From the NCBI GenBank assembly GCA_028284565.1, contig JANQRM010000209.1, forward strand, positions 1 through 18,988: 18,988 bases of DNA, given 5' to 3'. This document shows, one piece after another, positions 1 to 6,958 of this stretch. The position numbers and the translations under genes were made by a program. The stretch is from Anaerolineae bacterium (GTDB lineage Bacteria > Chloroflexota > Anaerolineae > Aggregatilineales > Phototrophicaceae). Under the pieces are notes generated by a model. That model worked only from the letters and a program-made list of their open reading frames with translations, did not search any database and was not told where the DNA came from. The stretch's first letter is position 1, and each line of letters opens with the position of its first letter.

Positions 1-68
1 ATATAACCCAAAAACCCACTGGTGCGGAGACACGGGTGGGCTGGGCACAACTGCGCGGCTGACAATTT

Positions 69-95
69 CATTGTTGAACTCGACACTCAACAATG
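69..95. repeat. Perfect 9-bp inverted repeat upstream of the primase-helicase gene
   Basis: CATTGTTGA (69-77) and TCAACAATG (87-95) are exact reverse complements separated by 9 bases. The element lies about 95 bases before the start codon at 188. It could be an operator, a replication-protein site or an RNA hairpin. There is no T-run after it, so it is not an obvious terminator. The rest of 1-187 shows no convincing gene. Confidence 0.45.
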
Positions 96-187
96 TAGCA
101 CGCCCCGCATCTCCTTGCAAGCGATTTTCGGTCTTTTCCGTCCCGTTTTTCACACGACGTTAGTTTAACTTTGCCTGGAGGCGGTTT

Positions 188-2068
188 ATGAGTATCGATC
201 TGGATCACATCCGTTCACGTAATCCGATAGAGGACATCGTGGGCGAAAAATTTCAATTGAAGCAAAGCGGCACTCGCTATATCGGGAGCGAACACGACAG
301 CCTGGTGGTGACACCGAAGACGGGCTTCTACTTCTGGAATTCACGGGGTGAACATGGCGATGTCTTCGACTTCGTTGGACGCTATCAGCTGAGTTACGGC
401 AATCCCTGGAACAACCGGGATGCTTTGCAGTTCATGGAGGCGGTGCGTTACCTCGCCAAACGGGCGGGTATTGCGTTAGAAGAAGACACCGCCTTACATA
501 AATCGGTGGGCTGGTCGTTTCGTCAGCTGGTGCAGCGATTGCATGATGCCCTTTTGAATCATCAACCTGCGCTGACTTATGCCACCAAAACACGCGGCTG
601 GTCTCTTCCCAACATCAAAGCCTCACGTCTGGGTTACATGCCCCCCGACAAAGGGTCGTTACTGGCCGATCTCAATCTGCCAGACAGTTGGCGCTCGGTG
701 GTAAAGCAGTTTCCAGCCGAGATGTTGGTTTATCTGCACCTACACAACGGACGCTTGGTCTATCTCAGTGGACGGAGCATCACGGGCAAGCGGCACTACA
801 ACCCACCACGTGATCTGGTTGGCGTACGTCAAGCCTTTTACAATCATGCCTATAGCGAGAAGGGCGATCAGGTGGTGCTGGTCGAGGGGCAGGCCGATGC
901 CGTGACCTTTGGCGAGTGGGACATCCCGGCAGTCGCCATCGCTGGGATGCAGGTGGGCGACGAGCTGTTGCAGAGGCTCAAGCAACATCGGCGTGTGTTC
1001 GTGGCACTGGATAATGTGCCGGAAACAACAGAAAAAACTCAGTCAATATGTCAGGAACTGGGAGTCATCGCCCATGTGCCAAAGCTGCCCAAGGACATCA
1101 AGGACGCGAACGAGTGGTTGGTTAAATTCAAAGCCAACGCCACACACGCCGCCCGTTTTCTCAACGAGGCAACACCCTGGCTCGAAGCCGAGATCAATCG
1201 GGTCGACAACCTGACGGGGTTAGCCCGTGAAGATGGCATCCGCGATCTGTTTGGCTATGCCACGCAGCTCGATGCATTCGGCTTGGCGCACTTCAAAGCA
1301 CAAATGGGCAAAATTGGTATTGGCGCGCGAATGTTCAACGACCTGTTGAAGGTTGTTCAGAACCATCCTGCGAATGATACCGAAGAGGACGATGTAACGG
1401 CGATATTGGACGATAGCGTGCCTCTGCTCTCACCCGCTCTCGGTTTTCAGGGCGAAACAGCCTTGGTAACGGTAGCACTCGTGGAACGCACAGGGAAGAA
1501 CCGCCTGAACATTCAACCCTATCTTGTGACCAACAGCCGCCAACTCATTCGCCTCAAGGATGAACAGATTCTGTCTATCAATGAGCAGGAAGTGGCGCTG
1601 CGTCTGATCCCCGACGGTTGCGAGTTTCTGCGTCGCTGGCGCTATGGCGACATTCAACGCTTCTTGCGGGGCGAGACGATCCAGCCCCGTAAAGTCTTTC
1701 AGAACGTTCACGACGTGTTCACCCGCTACGTTGATTTCCGCTCTCCCATTGAGAGCAAGATTCTGACCCTCTGGGTCATTGGCACCTACTTCTACACGAT
1801 GTTCCCGGCCTATCCCTATCTGGCACTCAATGGTCCCAAGAACAGTGGCAAGAGTACGGTGTTGCGGGTTGCCCAACCCCTGGCATTCAACATGATCAAC
1901 ACGAGTGACCCCACAGGAGCCAGTCTCTTTCGTCTGATACACACCACCAATTGCACCGTCGGTATCGATGAAGCCGAACGCTATCACAACCGCGTGATGC
2001 TGGAATGCAACAGATCCGGCAGTTGCTCAACAGCGGCTACAAGGCAGGGATGCCTGCCATCCGCGTGA
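188..2068 (+). CDS. Toprim primase / DUF3631-like helicase, N-terminal part, frameshifted at its 3' end
   Basis: This is the 5' part of a fused primase-helicase of the kind found on plasmids and integrated elements. Residues 1-63 resemble the DnaG/CHC2 zinc-binding domain, ending in a DnaG-like GDVFDF. Only one of the four metal ligands remains (H36); the Cys positions are G33, W50 and R53. A Toprim domain follows, with EGQAD at 233-237 and an ALDNV motif in which the first acidic residue is D275 but the second is V277. Residues 530-600 carry a helicase core: Walker A GPKNSGKST at 549-557 and Walker B IDEAE around 594. After about residue 605 the similarity stops and the frame ends in unrelated sequence (stop 2066-2068), while the expected continuation is in another frame from 2005. 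The start at 188 has a good ribosome site (GGAGG, 6-base spacing). Primer synthesis may be lost; helicase activity is impossible unless the frame is restored. Confidence 0.8.
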   Translation: MSIDLDHIRSRNPIEDIVGEKFQLKQSGTRYIGSEHDSLVVTPKTGFYFWNSRGEHGDVFDFVGRYQLSYGNPWNNRDALQFMEAVRYLAKRAGIALEEDTALHKSVGWSFRQLVQRLHDALLNHQPALTYATKTRGWSLPNIKASRLGYMPPDKGSLLADLNLPDSWRSVVKQFPAEMLVYLHLHNGRLVYLSGRSITGKRHYNPPRDLVGVRQAFYNHAYSEKGDQVVLVEGQADAVTFGEWDIPAVAIAGMQVGDELLQRLKQHRRVFVALDNVPETTEKTQSICQELGVIAHVPKLPKDIKDANEWLVKFKANATHAARFLNEATPWLEAEINRVDNLTGLAREDGIRDLFGYATQLDAFGLAHFKAQMGKIGIGARMFNDLLKVVQNHPANDTEEDDVTAILDDSVPLLSPALGFQGETALVTVALVERTGKNRLNIQPYLVTNSRQLIRLKDEQILSINEQEVALRLIPDGCEFLRRWRYGDIQRFLRGETIQPRKVFQNVHDVFTRYVDFRSPIESKILTLWVIGTYFYTMFPAYPYLALNGPKNSGKSTVLRVAQPLAFNMINTSDPTGASLFRLIHTTNCTVGIDEAERYHNRVMLECNRSGSCSTAATRQGCLPSA

Positions 2069-2778
2069 CAGGTGATGATCTCAAACCGCAAGCCTTTGAT
2101 GTTTATTCCCCCAAGATCATCGCCTCGATTGCTGGGCTAGAAGATGTGTTAGCCAGCCGCTGCATTGCTATCCCCATGCGGCGTACTGATCACCCAATGC
2201 CCCCCTTTCCCGTGAATTTTGATACGGCATCGTTACGCCATCAGTTGTATGTCTTGAGCCTGACACACTTCCAAACGATTGCTCAAAACTACTTCGAGCG
2301 CCCACAGTTACACACGGTTCACAACCGATCGGGTGAACTCTGGTCACCTTTGGTGGCACTCGCCGCCTTCTTTGAAGAACAGGGGCAGGTCACGGATTTA
2401 TTGCAGGCGATCTCAAAGGCAGCGAGTTGGGACGAACAGGTGAATGGAGGCAAGGCACTATCGGATCGCGAGGAAGCCGTTCTCCAGGCACTGGACTTAA
2501 TGACCCGTGAACAAACCGAAGTGATCTGGTTACAAGCATCCGCTTTGCGAACGCAGGTGGCTGAACTGATGGGAATGCCCGTTGAGCGAATGGGCGATGC
2601 CCAGTGGATTGGACATATCCTCAAACGGCTCCATCTAGTCGATGCTCACCGGCGTAAACGCAGTCCATCTGGCATAACCTATGCCATCCGTCACAACGAT
2701 GTTCAGGATATGATGCGACGTTACGCCGTATCTCCTGTCAACAATGGAAACGTCCAAGAACTCACGACCTCAGTATAA
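2005..2778 (+). CDS. Primase-helicase, C-terminal part (separated by a one-base frameshift)
   Basis: This frame continues the helicase of the preceding reading frame. It opens with a segment containing LLNSGYKAG, then VYSPKIIASIAGLEDVLASR and an Arg-rich MRR, matching the sensor and arginine-finger region that follows Walker B in DUF3631-type helicases. The last 90 residues look like a winged-helix tail. Restoring one base near 2004-2005 (for example GAAATG instead of GAATG) would join both parts into a protein of about 863 aa. No ribosome site precedes the ATG at 2005, so independent translation is unlikely. The stop at 2776-2778 lies inside the reading frame of a dehydrogenase fragment, so the original C-terminus may also be lost. 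The gap may be a real mutation or a sequencing error in a short A run. Confidence 0.75.
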   Translation: MQQIRQLLNSGYKAGMPAIRVTGDDLKPQAFDVYSPKIIASIAGLEDVLASRCIAIPMRRTDHPMPPFPVNFDTASLRHQLYVLSLTHFQTIAQNYFERPQLHTVHNRSGELWSPLVALAAFFEEQGQVTDLLQAISKAASWDEQVNGGKALSDREEAVLQALDLMTREQTEVIWLQASALRTQVAELMGMPVERMGDAQWIGHILKRLHLVDAHRRKRSPSGITYAIRHNDVQDMMRRYAVSPVNNGNVQELTTSV

Positions 2779-2888
2779 CTTATTGCTTAGCTCGTGAACT
2801 CAGCTCGGAAGGGATTACAGCTAATGAATTATCTCTAGGTGTTATCGCTGAAACTGAATTCACTCGCCGTGGTATGATGAACGTGTAA
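2772..2888 (+). pseudogene. Short-chain dehydrogenase (SDR) C-terminal fragment
   Basis: In the frame beginning AGT at 2772 the sequence encodes 38 residues and a stop at 2886-2888. The central part, LARELSSEGITANELSLGVI, matches the classic SDR segment LArEL-x-x-x-GI-x-x-N-x-x-x-PG-x-I, followed by ETEFTRRGM. The usual Pro of the PG motif is Leu here. No Rossmann glycine motif or YxxxK catalytic motif is found upstream; that sequence belongs to the primase-helicase in another frame. This is therefore a remnant left by recombination at about 2770, not a functional gene. Confidence 0.6.
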
Positions 2889-3572
2889 ATTCAGTTGTTT
2901 CCGATCTCCTAAACCAGATACTTTCTTGACAGGTTTTGTTGCACCTTTGCTAGATGCTTGACGATGTTTTCTCAATGATGTTCACACTGCCGCATATCTG
3001 ACAAGGTGACTGTGTTAGTTTCTTGTACCACGTGGCAAGTGTAAAAAAATTACAACCACACTTACCGTTTCATTAGTATCATAAAATGGGATATGTGAAG
3101 TCGTAGGAAGTCATGCACAATTTCAGAAGGATAAGTTGGCAGTGATTTTACTACAATGAATATCATCCCACTTGCTGGTCGGCAAATCACCCCCATGAAC
3201 CCAATTGCCTTTTATGATGGTGGTATATCACAACCAAGACCGATGGTTTCGTATCTTGGCTGTGAACCATGTTGCCAAGCGGACGTATCCAAAGGGTACG
3301 GTCTATAGCGAGCAAGAATTCGTGATGAGTTTGTATGACCTACGGAGTCAGGCAATGGTTTTTTGGTCTGCTTTTGCACGAAATTGTCTTGCACGAAATG
3401 GAAACCTTTACTAAATACACATTCTCCGTTGCCAAGCCTCATTAATTCGGCTTCGGAAAAATCTCTACACTGCACAACAACTATCTCTCCGTGTTGAATG
3501 TATGAATTTGTGTTCTTCGATGACCATTTCAATGTCATGAACCGATCCTCTGCAGGATGCCAAACCCTTCAG
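2889..3572. other. Gene-poor AT-rich stretch
   Basis: No gene is supported here. Several short open frames overlap on both strands (for example 3156-3308 plus, 3212-3538 minus, 3205-3414 plus), but none has a ribosome site or recognisable motif. A minus-strand frame through about 2950-3080 reads CGC...CQICGS, a possible zinc-ribbon scrap, but it has no start codon and is too short to name. The nonamer ATATCTGAC is at 2994-3002. The segment fits decayed sequence between two insertions. Confidence 0.5.
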
Positions 3573-3578
3573 TATAAT
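3573..3578 (+). promoter_or_regulatory. -10 element for the GTPase-like gene
   Basis: TATAAT, a perfect sigma-70 -10 hexamer, begins at 3573, about 29 bases before the ATG at 3607. It overlaps the earlier ATG at 3577, which would then lie outside the transcript. No good -35 hexamer is seen (CTGCAG at 3550-3555 is poor), so the call rests on the -10 only. Confidence 0.35.
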
Positions 3579-3606
3579 GGAACGCATAACAGTATTGGGT
3601 AATAAG

Positions 3607-4092
3607 ATGAACGTTGCTTCAATTGTTGTGATCGGGTCTACAACCTCAGATAGGACGCAATTTGTCAAATCTGCCTGTGGAAACAGTCTTCATTCCGGCG
3701 ATAAGATGGATTACTGTCAAATCGTAATTGACGCAGACTTATCGTTAAATCTCTTCGCTACGTTCAGGCAAAAAAAATTCAACTTTATGTGGGAAATTCT
3801 ATCTGAGAACGTGCTTGGTTTTGTCGTATTTTGCGAAAGCTTAGGATCGGAATCCCTTGATGAAACTACGAAAACCCTCAATGATCTGCAAACATATGCT
3901 CCGAGTTCATCAGTGGTGATCGCTGTGCCATCCCAAGAAATGATGCCCGGTGTACAAACCATCGCTGGCGGTATGCCTGTCATATCCTGTAACATCACAG
4001 ATTCTGCGAGTGTTAGGACGGTCCTTAGAACATTGCTGAAGAGTCGCCCTCAAGACACCTTGGTCGATCGTATCATCGATAAACTATCCTGA
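3607..4092 (+). CDS. Pseudo-GTPase of the MglA/COG2229 type
   Basis: The protein (161 aa from this start) follows the layout of the small Ras-like GTPases common in Chloroflexota, Actinomycetota and Myxococcota. It has a first strand with a would-be P-loop, then a VIDADLSLNLFATFRQKKF segment aligning with the family's 'LDxDLxLxLFGTPGQxRF', then MWEIL-x6-GFVVFCES, as in 'MWEIL-x6-GFVVLVDS'. The motifs that bind nucleotide are gone: the P-loop reads GSTTSDRT with no GK[ST], the G3 GTPGQ is ATFRQ, and the G4 NKxD position is VPSQE. The fold is probably kept while GTP binding is lost, suggesting a scaffold or partner role. Start 3607 is preferred over the in-frame ATG at 3577 because it puts the P-loop strand at residue 5, as in the family, and because TATAAT overlaps 3577. 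No roadblock-type partner or sensor kinase is adjacent. Confidence 0.65.
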   Translation: MNVASIVVIGSTTSDRTQFVKSACGNSLHSGDKMDYCQIVIDADLSLNLFATFRQKKFNFMWEILSENVLGFVVFCESLGSESLDETTKTLNDLQTYAPSSSVVIAVPSQEMMPGVQTIAGGMPVISCNITDSASVRTVLRTLLKSRPQDTLVDRIIDKLS

Positions 4093-4420
4093 ACGCGATT
4101 ACTCAAAGGTCAGATGACGCTGCATCGCCACCTTAATATTGCAAAACCCGAACATTGCATCATATTCGCCACCATATCTGACCTGCGGTGTCAAAGTGGC
4201 AACTACACCCACAACCCTTATTTGGGCTGCAAGCCATATGCGTGACTGAGTACCAATTAACACCATACAAAACTACAGCGAGGACACATCGCCAATATCT
4301 GACACCGGAGATGGTTGGTAATTAAGCAGATAGGACACTATTGCCCAATAATACCTCCTTCATTAGACATCTATGTATACTCAAGTAGCAAGCATTCCAC
4401 AAAATGTATTGAGGTGCATT
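4093..4420. other. Intergenic stretch, no supported gene
   Basis: About 330 bases with no recognised gene. An 8-bp inverted repeat GGTCAGAT (4108-4115) / ATCTGACC (4176-4183) encloses 60 bases. The nonamer ATATCTGAC occurs at 4174-4182 and 4295-4303. A 55-codon minus-strand frame (4099-4266, ATG start) reads plausibly as protein but has no ribosome site and no known relative, so it is not called. Confidence 0.45.
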
Positions 4421-4639
4421 ATGTTGCAGAAAATGAAAGGACTTCTCTTTTTGGGTCTAATACTTATGGCGATAGGAGTCTTAATCGTTCCAGCCTCACT
4501 AATAACTAAGTTCGTCCTGATCACGATCATCGCTCTATTGATTAGTGGGATTTCCTCATATGGATTGCTAGAAGCAATTGAAAAGCGTTTCCAACAACAT
4601 ACGAATAATGACGAGCATACCCAACTTCCTTACGATTGA
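4421..4639 (+). CDS. Small two-helix membrane protein
   Basis: A 72-aa hydrophobic protein. Residues about 6-23 and 27-47 form two predicted membrane helices with a short loop, followed by a charged tail (EAIEKRFQQH, then NNDEH). An in-frame ATG exists at 4373, but the ATG at 4421 is preceded by GAGGTG with 4-5 base spacing and places Met directly before MKGLLFLG, so 4421 is chosen. The family is not recognised. The last codons overlap, in another frame, the terminase fragment that follows, so the C-terminus may have been altered by that junction. Confidence 0.5.
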   Translation: MLQKMKGLLFLGLILMAIGVLIVPASLITKFVLITIIALLISGISSYGLLEAIEKRFQQHTNNDEHTQLPYD

Positions 4640-4785
4640 TACCAACGATGAACTTTGTGGCGGAACAAACCCCGTCCGGCAATTGGAAATATGGGGCAGT
4701 CGATGGCGCACATGACGACCTCGTGATTGCGCTTGCGCTGGCGTGGTCACTCGTCACGGGTGCGGGCAGAGTCGGAAGTGTTTAG
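4612..4785 (+). pseudogene. Phage terminase large subunit, C-terminal fragment
   Basis: Frame 4612-4785 encodes 57 residues ending in a stop. It contains FVAEQTPSGNWKYGAVDG followed by AHDDLVIALALAW, matching the C-terminal end of the RNase H-like nuclease domain of terminase large subunits, where the invariant pattern is GxHDDxVxALALA. The HDD acidic residues belong to the nuclease metal site. Nothing of the ATPase half or the rest of the nuclease lies upstream; the frame opens just after a TGA at 4609-4611 inside the small membrane gene. The segment is visibly GC-richer than its surroundings. It is a leftover of a DNA phage or gene transfer agent packaging gene. Confidence 0.65.
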
Positions 4786-4803
4786 GGATATTGTGCTAGA
4801 TAC

Positions 4804-5193
4804 TTAGGTATTCCGATGGTCGTGTCCTGCCAGAATTTGTAGAGCTTCGGTATGACTCTCGGCAAAAAATACCAATTTACCTGCTTGACGAGCGCGAATG
4901 AATGACCGAAAGAGTACCCTAATCAATCTTGATGCCTGAATAATTATGACAATCTTGATGTGGTCTGAACGGAGGTGCGACTCTCCTAGAAATCGAACAA
5001 AATAATCAGGAAAATTGGCTGGTATGGGATAATTCTGAAAGTCCATAATCATATCAACATTATGCGTTACACTCTCCGCGAGTTGCTCGCCTTTGGACTG
5101 TGCCTCAAGCAACTCACGCCGCTCTATTTCGCCCTCGAATTTCCAAAGCATGACGGTTTTGTCTTCATTAACCCAGTCAACCTGAATACCCAT
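4804..5193 (-). CDS. SpoIIAA/STAS-like small protein
   Basis: A 129-aa soluble protein alternating strands and helices in the pattern of STAS-fold proteins: an opening strand (IQVDWVNEDKTVMLWKFEG), a long charged helix (ERRELLEAQSKGEQLAE), a strand with a D-M-I-M-D-F core, a helix (FVRFLGE), a hydrophobic strand (IKIVIIIQAS) and a final strand/helix (LVFFAESHTEALQIL). It aligns along its length with the divergent neighbour at 5408-5809. STAS-like proteins act as protein-protein switches, but no phosphorylatable Ser/Thr can be identified with confidence. The start has AAGGGTGTGAG just upstream. It is transcribed away from its paralogue, with 214 bases between them. Confidence 0.6.
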   Translation of the reverse strand: MGIQVDWVNEDKTVMLWKFEGEIERRELLEAQSKGEQLAESVTHNVDMIMDFQNYPIPANFPDYFVRFLGESHLRSDHIKIVIIIQASRLIRVLFRSFIRARQAGKLVFFAESHTEALQILAGHDHRNT

Positions 5194-5407
5194 CTCACAC
5201 CCTTATGCCAGTGCATTAATGTTGACTCCCGTCCCCTAGACTACTGTAGAAATGATTGCTGGTTATTGCATGAGCCATCTGGATAGTTTTAGGATTGGTC
5301 AACTGGCTAGGCAAGAAACTCTCCGAGTAGCCAATGGTAATAGTTGGTAATTCTACATATGCTAGAAAGTATTGAATGGGTCAACAGCGCAGGGAAAGAT
5401 AAAGGAT

Positions 5408-5809
5408 ATGACTTCCTATGTGGATTGGGGCAATGTTGAAGAAACCTTGCTGATTATGAAGTTCGATTCAAAATGGACTTATGAGGATTACCGCTCATTA
5501 GTTGAGGAGGCACTACAACAATTAGATGACAAAGACCATCCAGTTGATTTGTTTATTGACTTGCAATTTACCTATCGGTTTCCCAAGAATCTCATCCATA
5601 TTATGAGAGGTTCATCACGCTTTAAACATCCAAATACCCGGAATGTCGTAGTGATTAGTAGCTCAACATTTGTTGCGAAAATGTACATGGTTGTCAAGGG
5701 CATTATTCCGAATTTTCAACCGATTAGATTAGCCAAAAATTCTGATGAAGCCTATGCTCATCTTGAGGAAGTAAATCAAACAAAACTAGTGGTTGAGGCG
5801 CAGGTGTGA
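5408..5809 (+). CDS. SpoIIAA/STAS-like small protein, divergent paralogue
   Basis: This 133-aa protein shares the layout of the minus-strand protein at 4804-5193: YVDWGN...LLIMKFDSKWT at the start, a long helix, VDLFIDLQFTYRFPKN in the middle (paralogue: VDMIMDFQNYPIPANFP), a hydrophobic NVVVISSS strand and a closing NSDEAYAHLEE helix. The frame is open from an upstream ATG at 5372, but the ATG at 5408 is chosen because it aligns with the paralogue's first residue and has GGGAAAG/AAAGG upstream. The family is common in Chloroflexota as stand-alone genes; the molecular partner is unknown. A weak hairpin (GTTGAAA 5823-5829 / TTTCAAC 5844-5850) follows, without a T-run. Confidence 0.6.
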   Translation: MTSYVDWGNVEETLLIMKFDSKWTYEDYRSLVEEALQQLDDKDHPVDLFIDLQFTYRFPKNLIHIMRGSSRFKHPNTRNVVVISSSTFVAKMYMVVKGIIPNFQPIRLAKNSDEAYAHLEEVNQTKLVVEAQV

Positions 5810-5967
5810 ACCAATATCGCTCGTTGAAAAAGTCTGCCTACTATTTCAACAACAGAGTACCTTAAACAATGATTGTAATGAACCATTAAACATATACTTC
5901 ATACTGTGGTCGACCATCTAAACTTAAAAAATAGCTCAGCTCAACCACCACTTTGGAAAGGCATAGC

Positions 5968-6197
5968 ATGTCACAACCCAAAGATAACGACCACATTGTT
6001 TATAAGAAAATCGAACCCAATATCCACTATGCTTAAGGTAATGTCGATTCAATTGAATAATCGAGATAAGATGTCTGTCACGGTTCGTTACCGAGTACTG
6101 GTGACTGATTCCGCAAACCGCACAGATGGCAAGCACCTTATTGAGAGAAGCAGTCACGACGCTTGAAGACAAATTAAGACGAAATGGGTTTGCGTAG
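5968..6197 (+). pseudogene. Possible decayed small gene (stop codon plus frameshifts)
   Basis: An ATG at 5968 opens MSQPKDNDHIVYKKIEPN and meets TAA at 6034. Protein-like text continues in the same frame (GNVDSIE), then in the next frame (NNRDKMSVTVRYRVLVTD), and ends in the third frame with LREAVTTLEDKLRRNGFA and TAG at 6195-6197. Read together these give one plausible protein of about 75 aa with a charged C-terminal helix. No family is recognised. The evidence is only that the three frames read continuously, so this may be chance. Confidence 0.3.
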
Positions 6198-6257
6198 TAG
6201 TATCAAGCAGCTTATTGTATCAAGTCCAACTCAATTTCGTGTGATGAATTAACCAAA

Positions 6258-6800
6258 TTAATAGGGTGGTGGAATAGCACTTTCTGATAGACAGCTTCCT
6301 ATTGTGGCATATTCATCAGCTTCAACGATGGCGACTTCTATGAATGGTTCAAAGCACCGATTGATTATCGTCCGATGCTCTGCTAGCAATAATTCTGCCC
6401 AAACGAGGCATAATTCACCACCGTAACCTGTGATGTGGTAGCAGTAGCCAGCAACCTGGCTATAAAGCATTTCTTCATCACTTATGAACGCATCATCAAG
6501 ATACTGCTCGAAAGTGCGGGGTTGTATTGCCTCAATCAGCGTGGGTACGTAGAGGATTGCCAATACAAACCCGAAAACAATAAGGAATGCGATCATACCG
6601 AACAGGATCATTGTACCGCTTACAGGTGCGCTGGATGCTGTTATTGATTTTTTGCCTTCAAGACGTTTAAGCCATTCTCTGGCTTGAGGGTGGTCAATTT
6701 GCTGGAGGACGTAGCGAGCCGTATCGAAGCGTTCTTCCGCGATTAATTTTTGGGCGGTGCGAAACCGACGTTTAAGCGTCTCATTCTCTTGTTCCGACAT
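6258..6800 (-). CDS. Single-pass membrane protein with TPR-like N-terminus
   Basis: A 180-aa protein. Residues 1-50 are a charged helical region with a one-unit TPR flavour (AQKLIAEERFDTARYVLQQI, then HPQAREWLKRLE), a theme frequent in Chloroflexota membrane proteins. Residues 63-86 are one strong membrane helix. The remaining 90 residues are probably outside and carry four cysteines (120, 131, 149, 170), enough for two disulfides. The start has AGGAG six bases upstream. Function is unknown; a membrane-anchored scaffold or sensor is possible. The pentapeptide membrane protein upstream on the same strand is separated from it by a hairpin at 6909-6927, so the two are probably separate transcripts. 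Confidence 0.6.
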   Translation of the reverse strand: MSEQENETLKRRFRTAQKLIAEERFDTARYVLQQIDHPQAREWLKRLEGKKSITASSAPVSGTMILFGMIAFLIVFGFVLAILYVPTLIEAIQPRTFEQYLDDAFISDEEMLYSQVAGYCYHITGYGGELCLVWAELLLAEHRTIINRCFEPFIEVAIVEADEYATIGSCLSESAIPPPY

Positions 6801-6899
6801 TGGAAACTCCTGATTGCTCTAAACCATTATAGATGCAATCAGGATGCAACCATGCCAAGAACCATAAAGATTGGATACTGTATTGGGACAAGTGTTTAT

Positions 6900-6927
6900 A
6901 AGCAACAAACCCGCTGGTTGAGCGGGT
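6900..6927 (-). terminator. Probable Rho-independent terminator after the pentapeptide gene
   Basis: ACCCGCT (6909-6915) and AGCGGGT (6921-6927) form a perfect 7-bp stem with a 5-base loop. On the minus strand the stem is followed by a T-rich TTTGTTGCTT. It lies about 30 bases past the stop codon of the minus-strand gene ending at 6959. Confidence 0.5.
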
Positions 6928-6958
6928 ATCGGGAATTCGGTTGAGGTGGGTTTAGTTT

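Noticed and set aside
1430..1987. 185-codon minus-strand open frame opposite the primase-helicase gene
   Set aside because: It is antisense to a strongly supported gene with Walker motifs, and it has no domain or ribosome site.
1995..2010. Programmed -1 ribosomal frameshift in the primase-helicase
   Set aside because: No slippery heptamer and no clear downstream pseudoknot; a one-base loss next to an A pair explains the break better.
3205..3538. Overlapping open frames on both strands (3205-3414 plus, 3212-3538 minus)
   Set aside because: Neither has a ribosome site, a recognisable motif or supporting context; they overlap each other in decayed-looking sequence.
4099..4266. 55-aa minus-strand frame with ATG start
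   Set aside because: It reads plausibly but has no ribosome site, no known relative and spans an inverted repeat; kept only as a remark.
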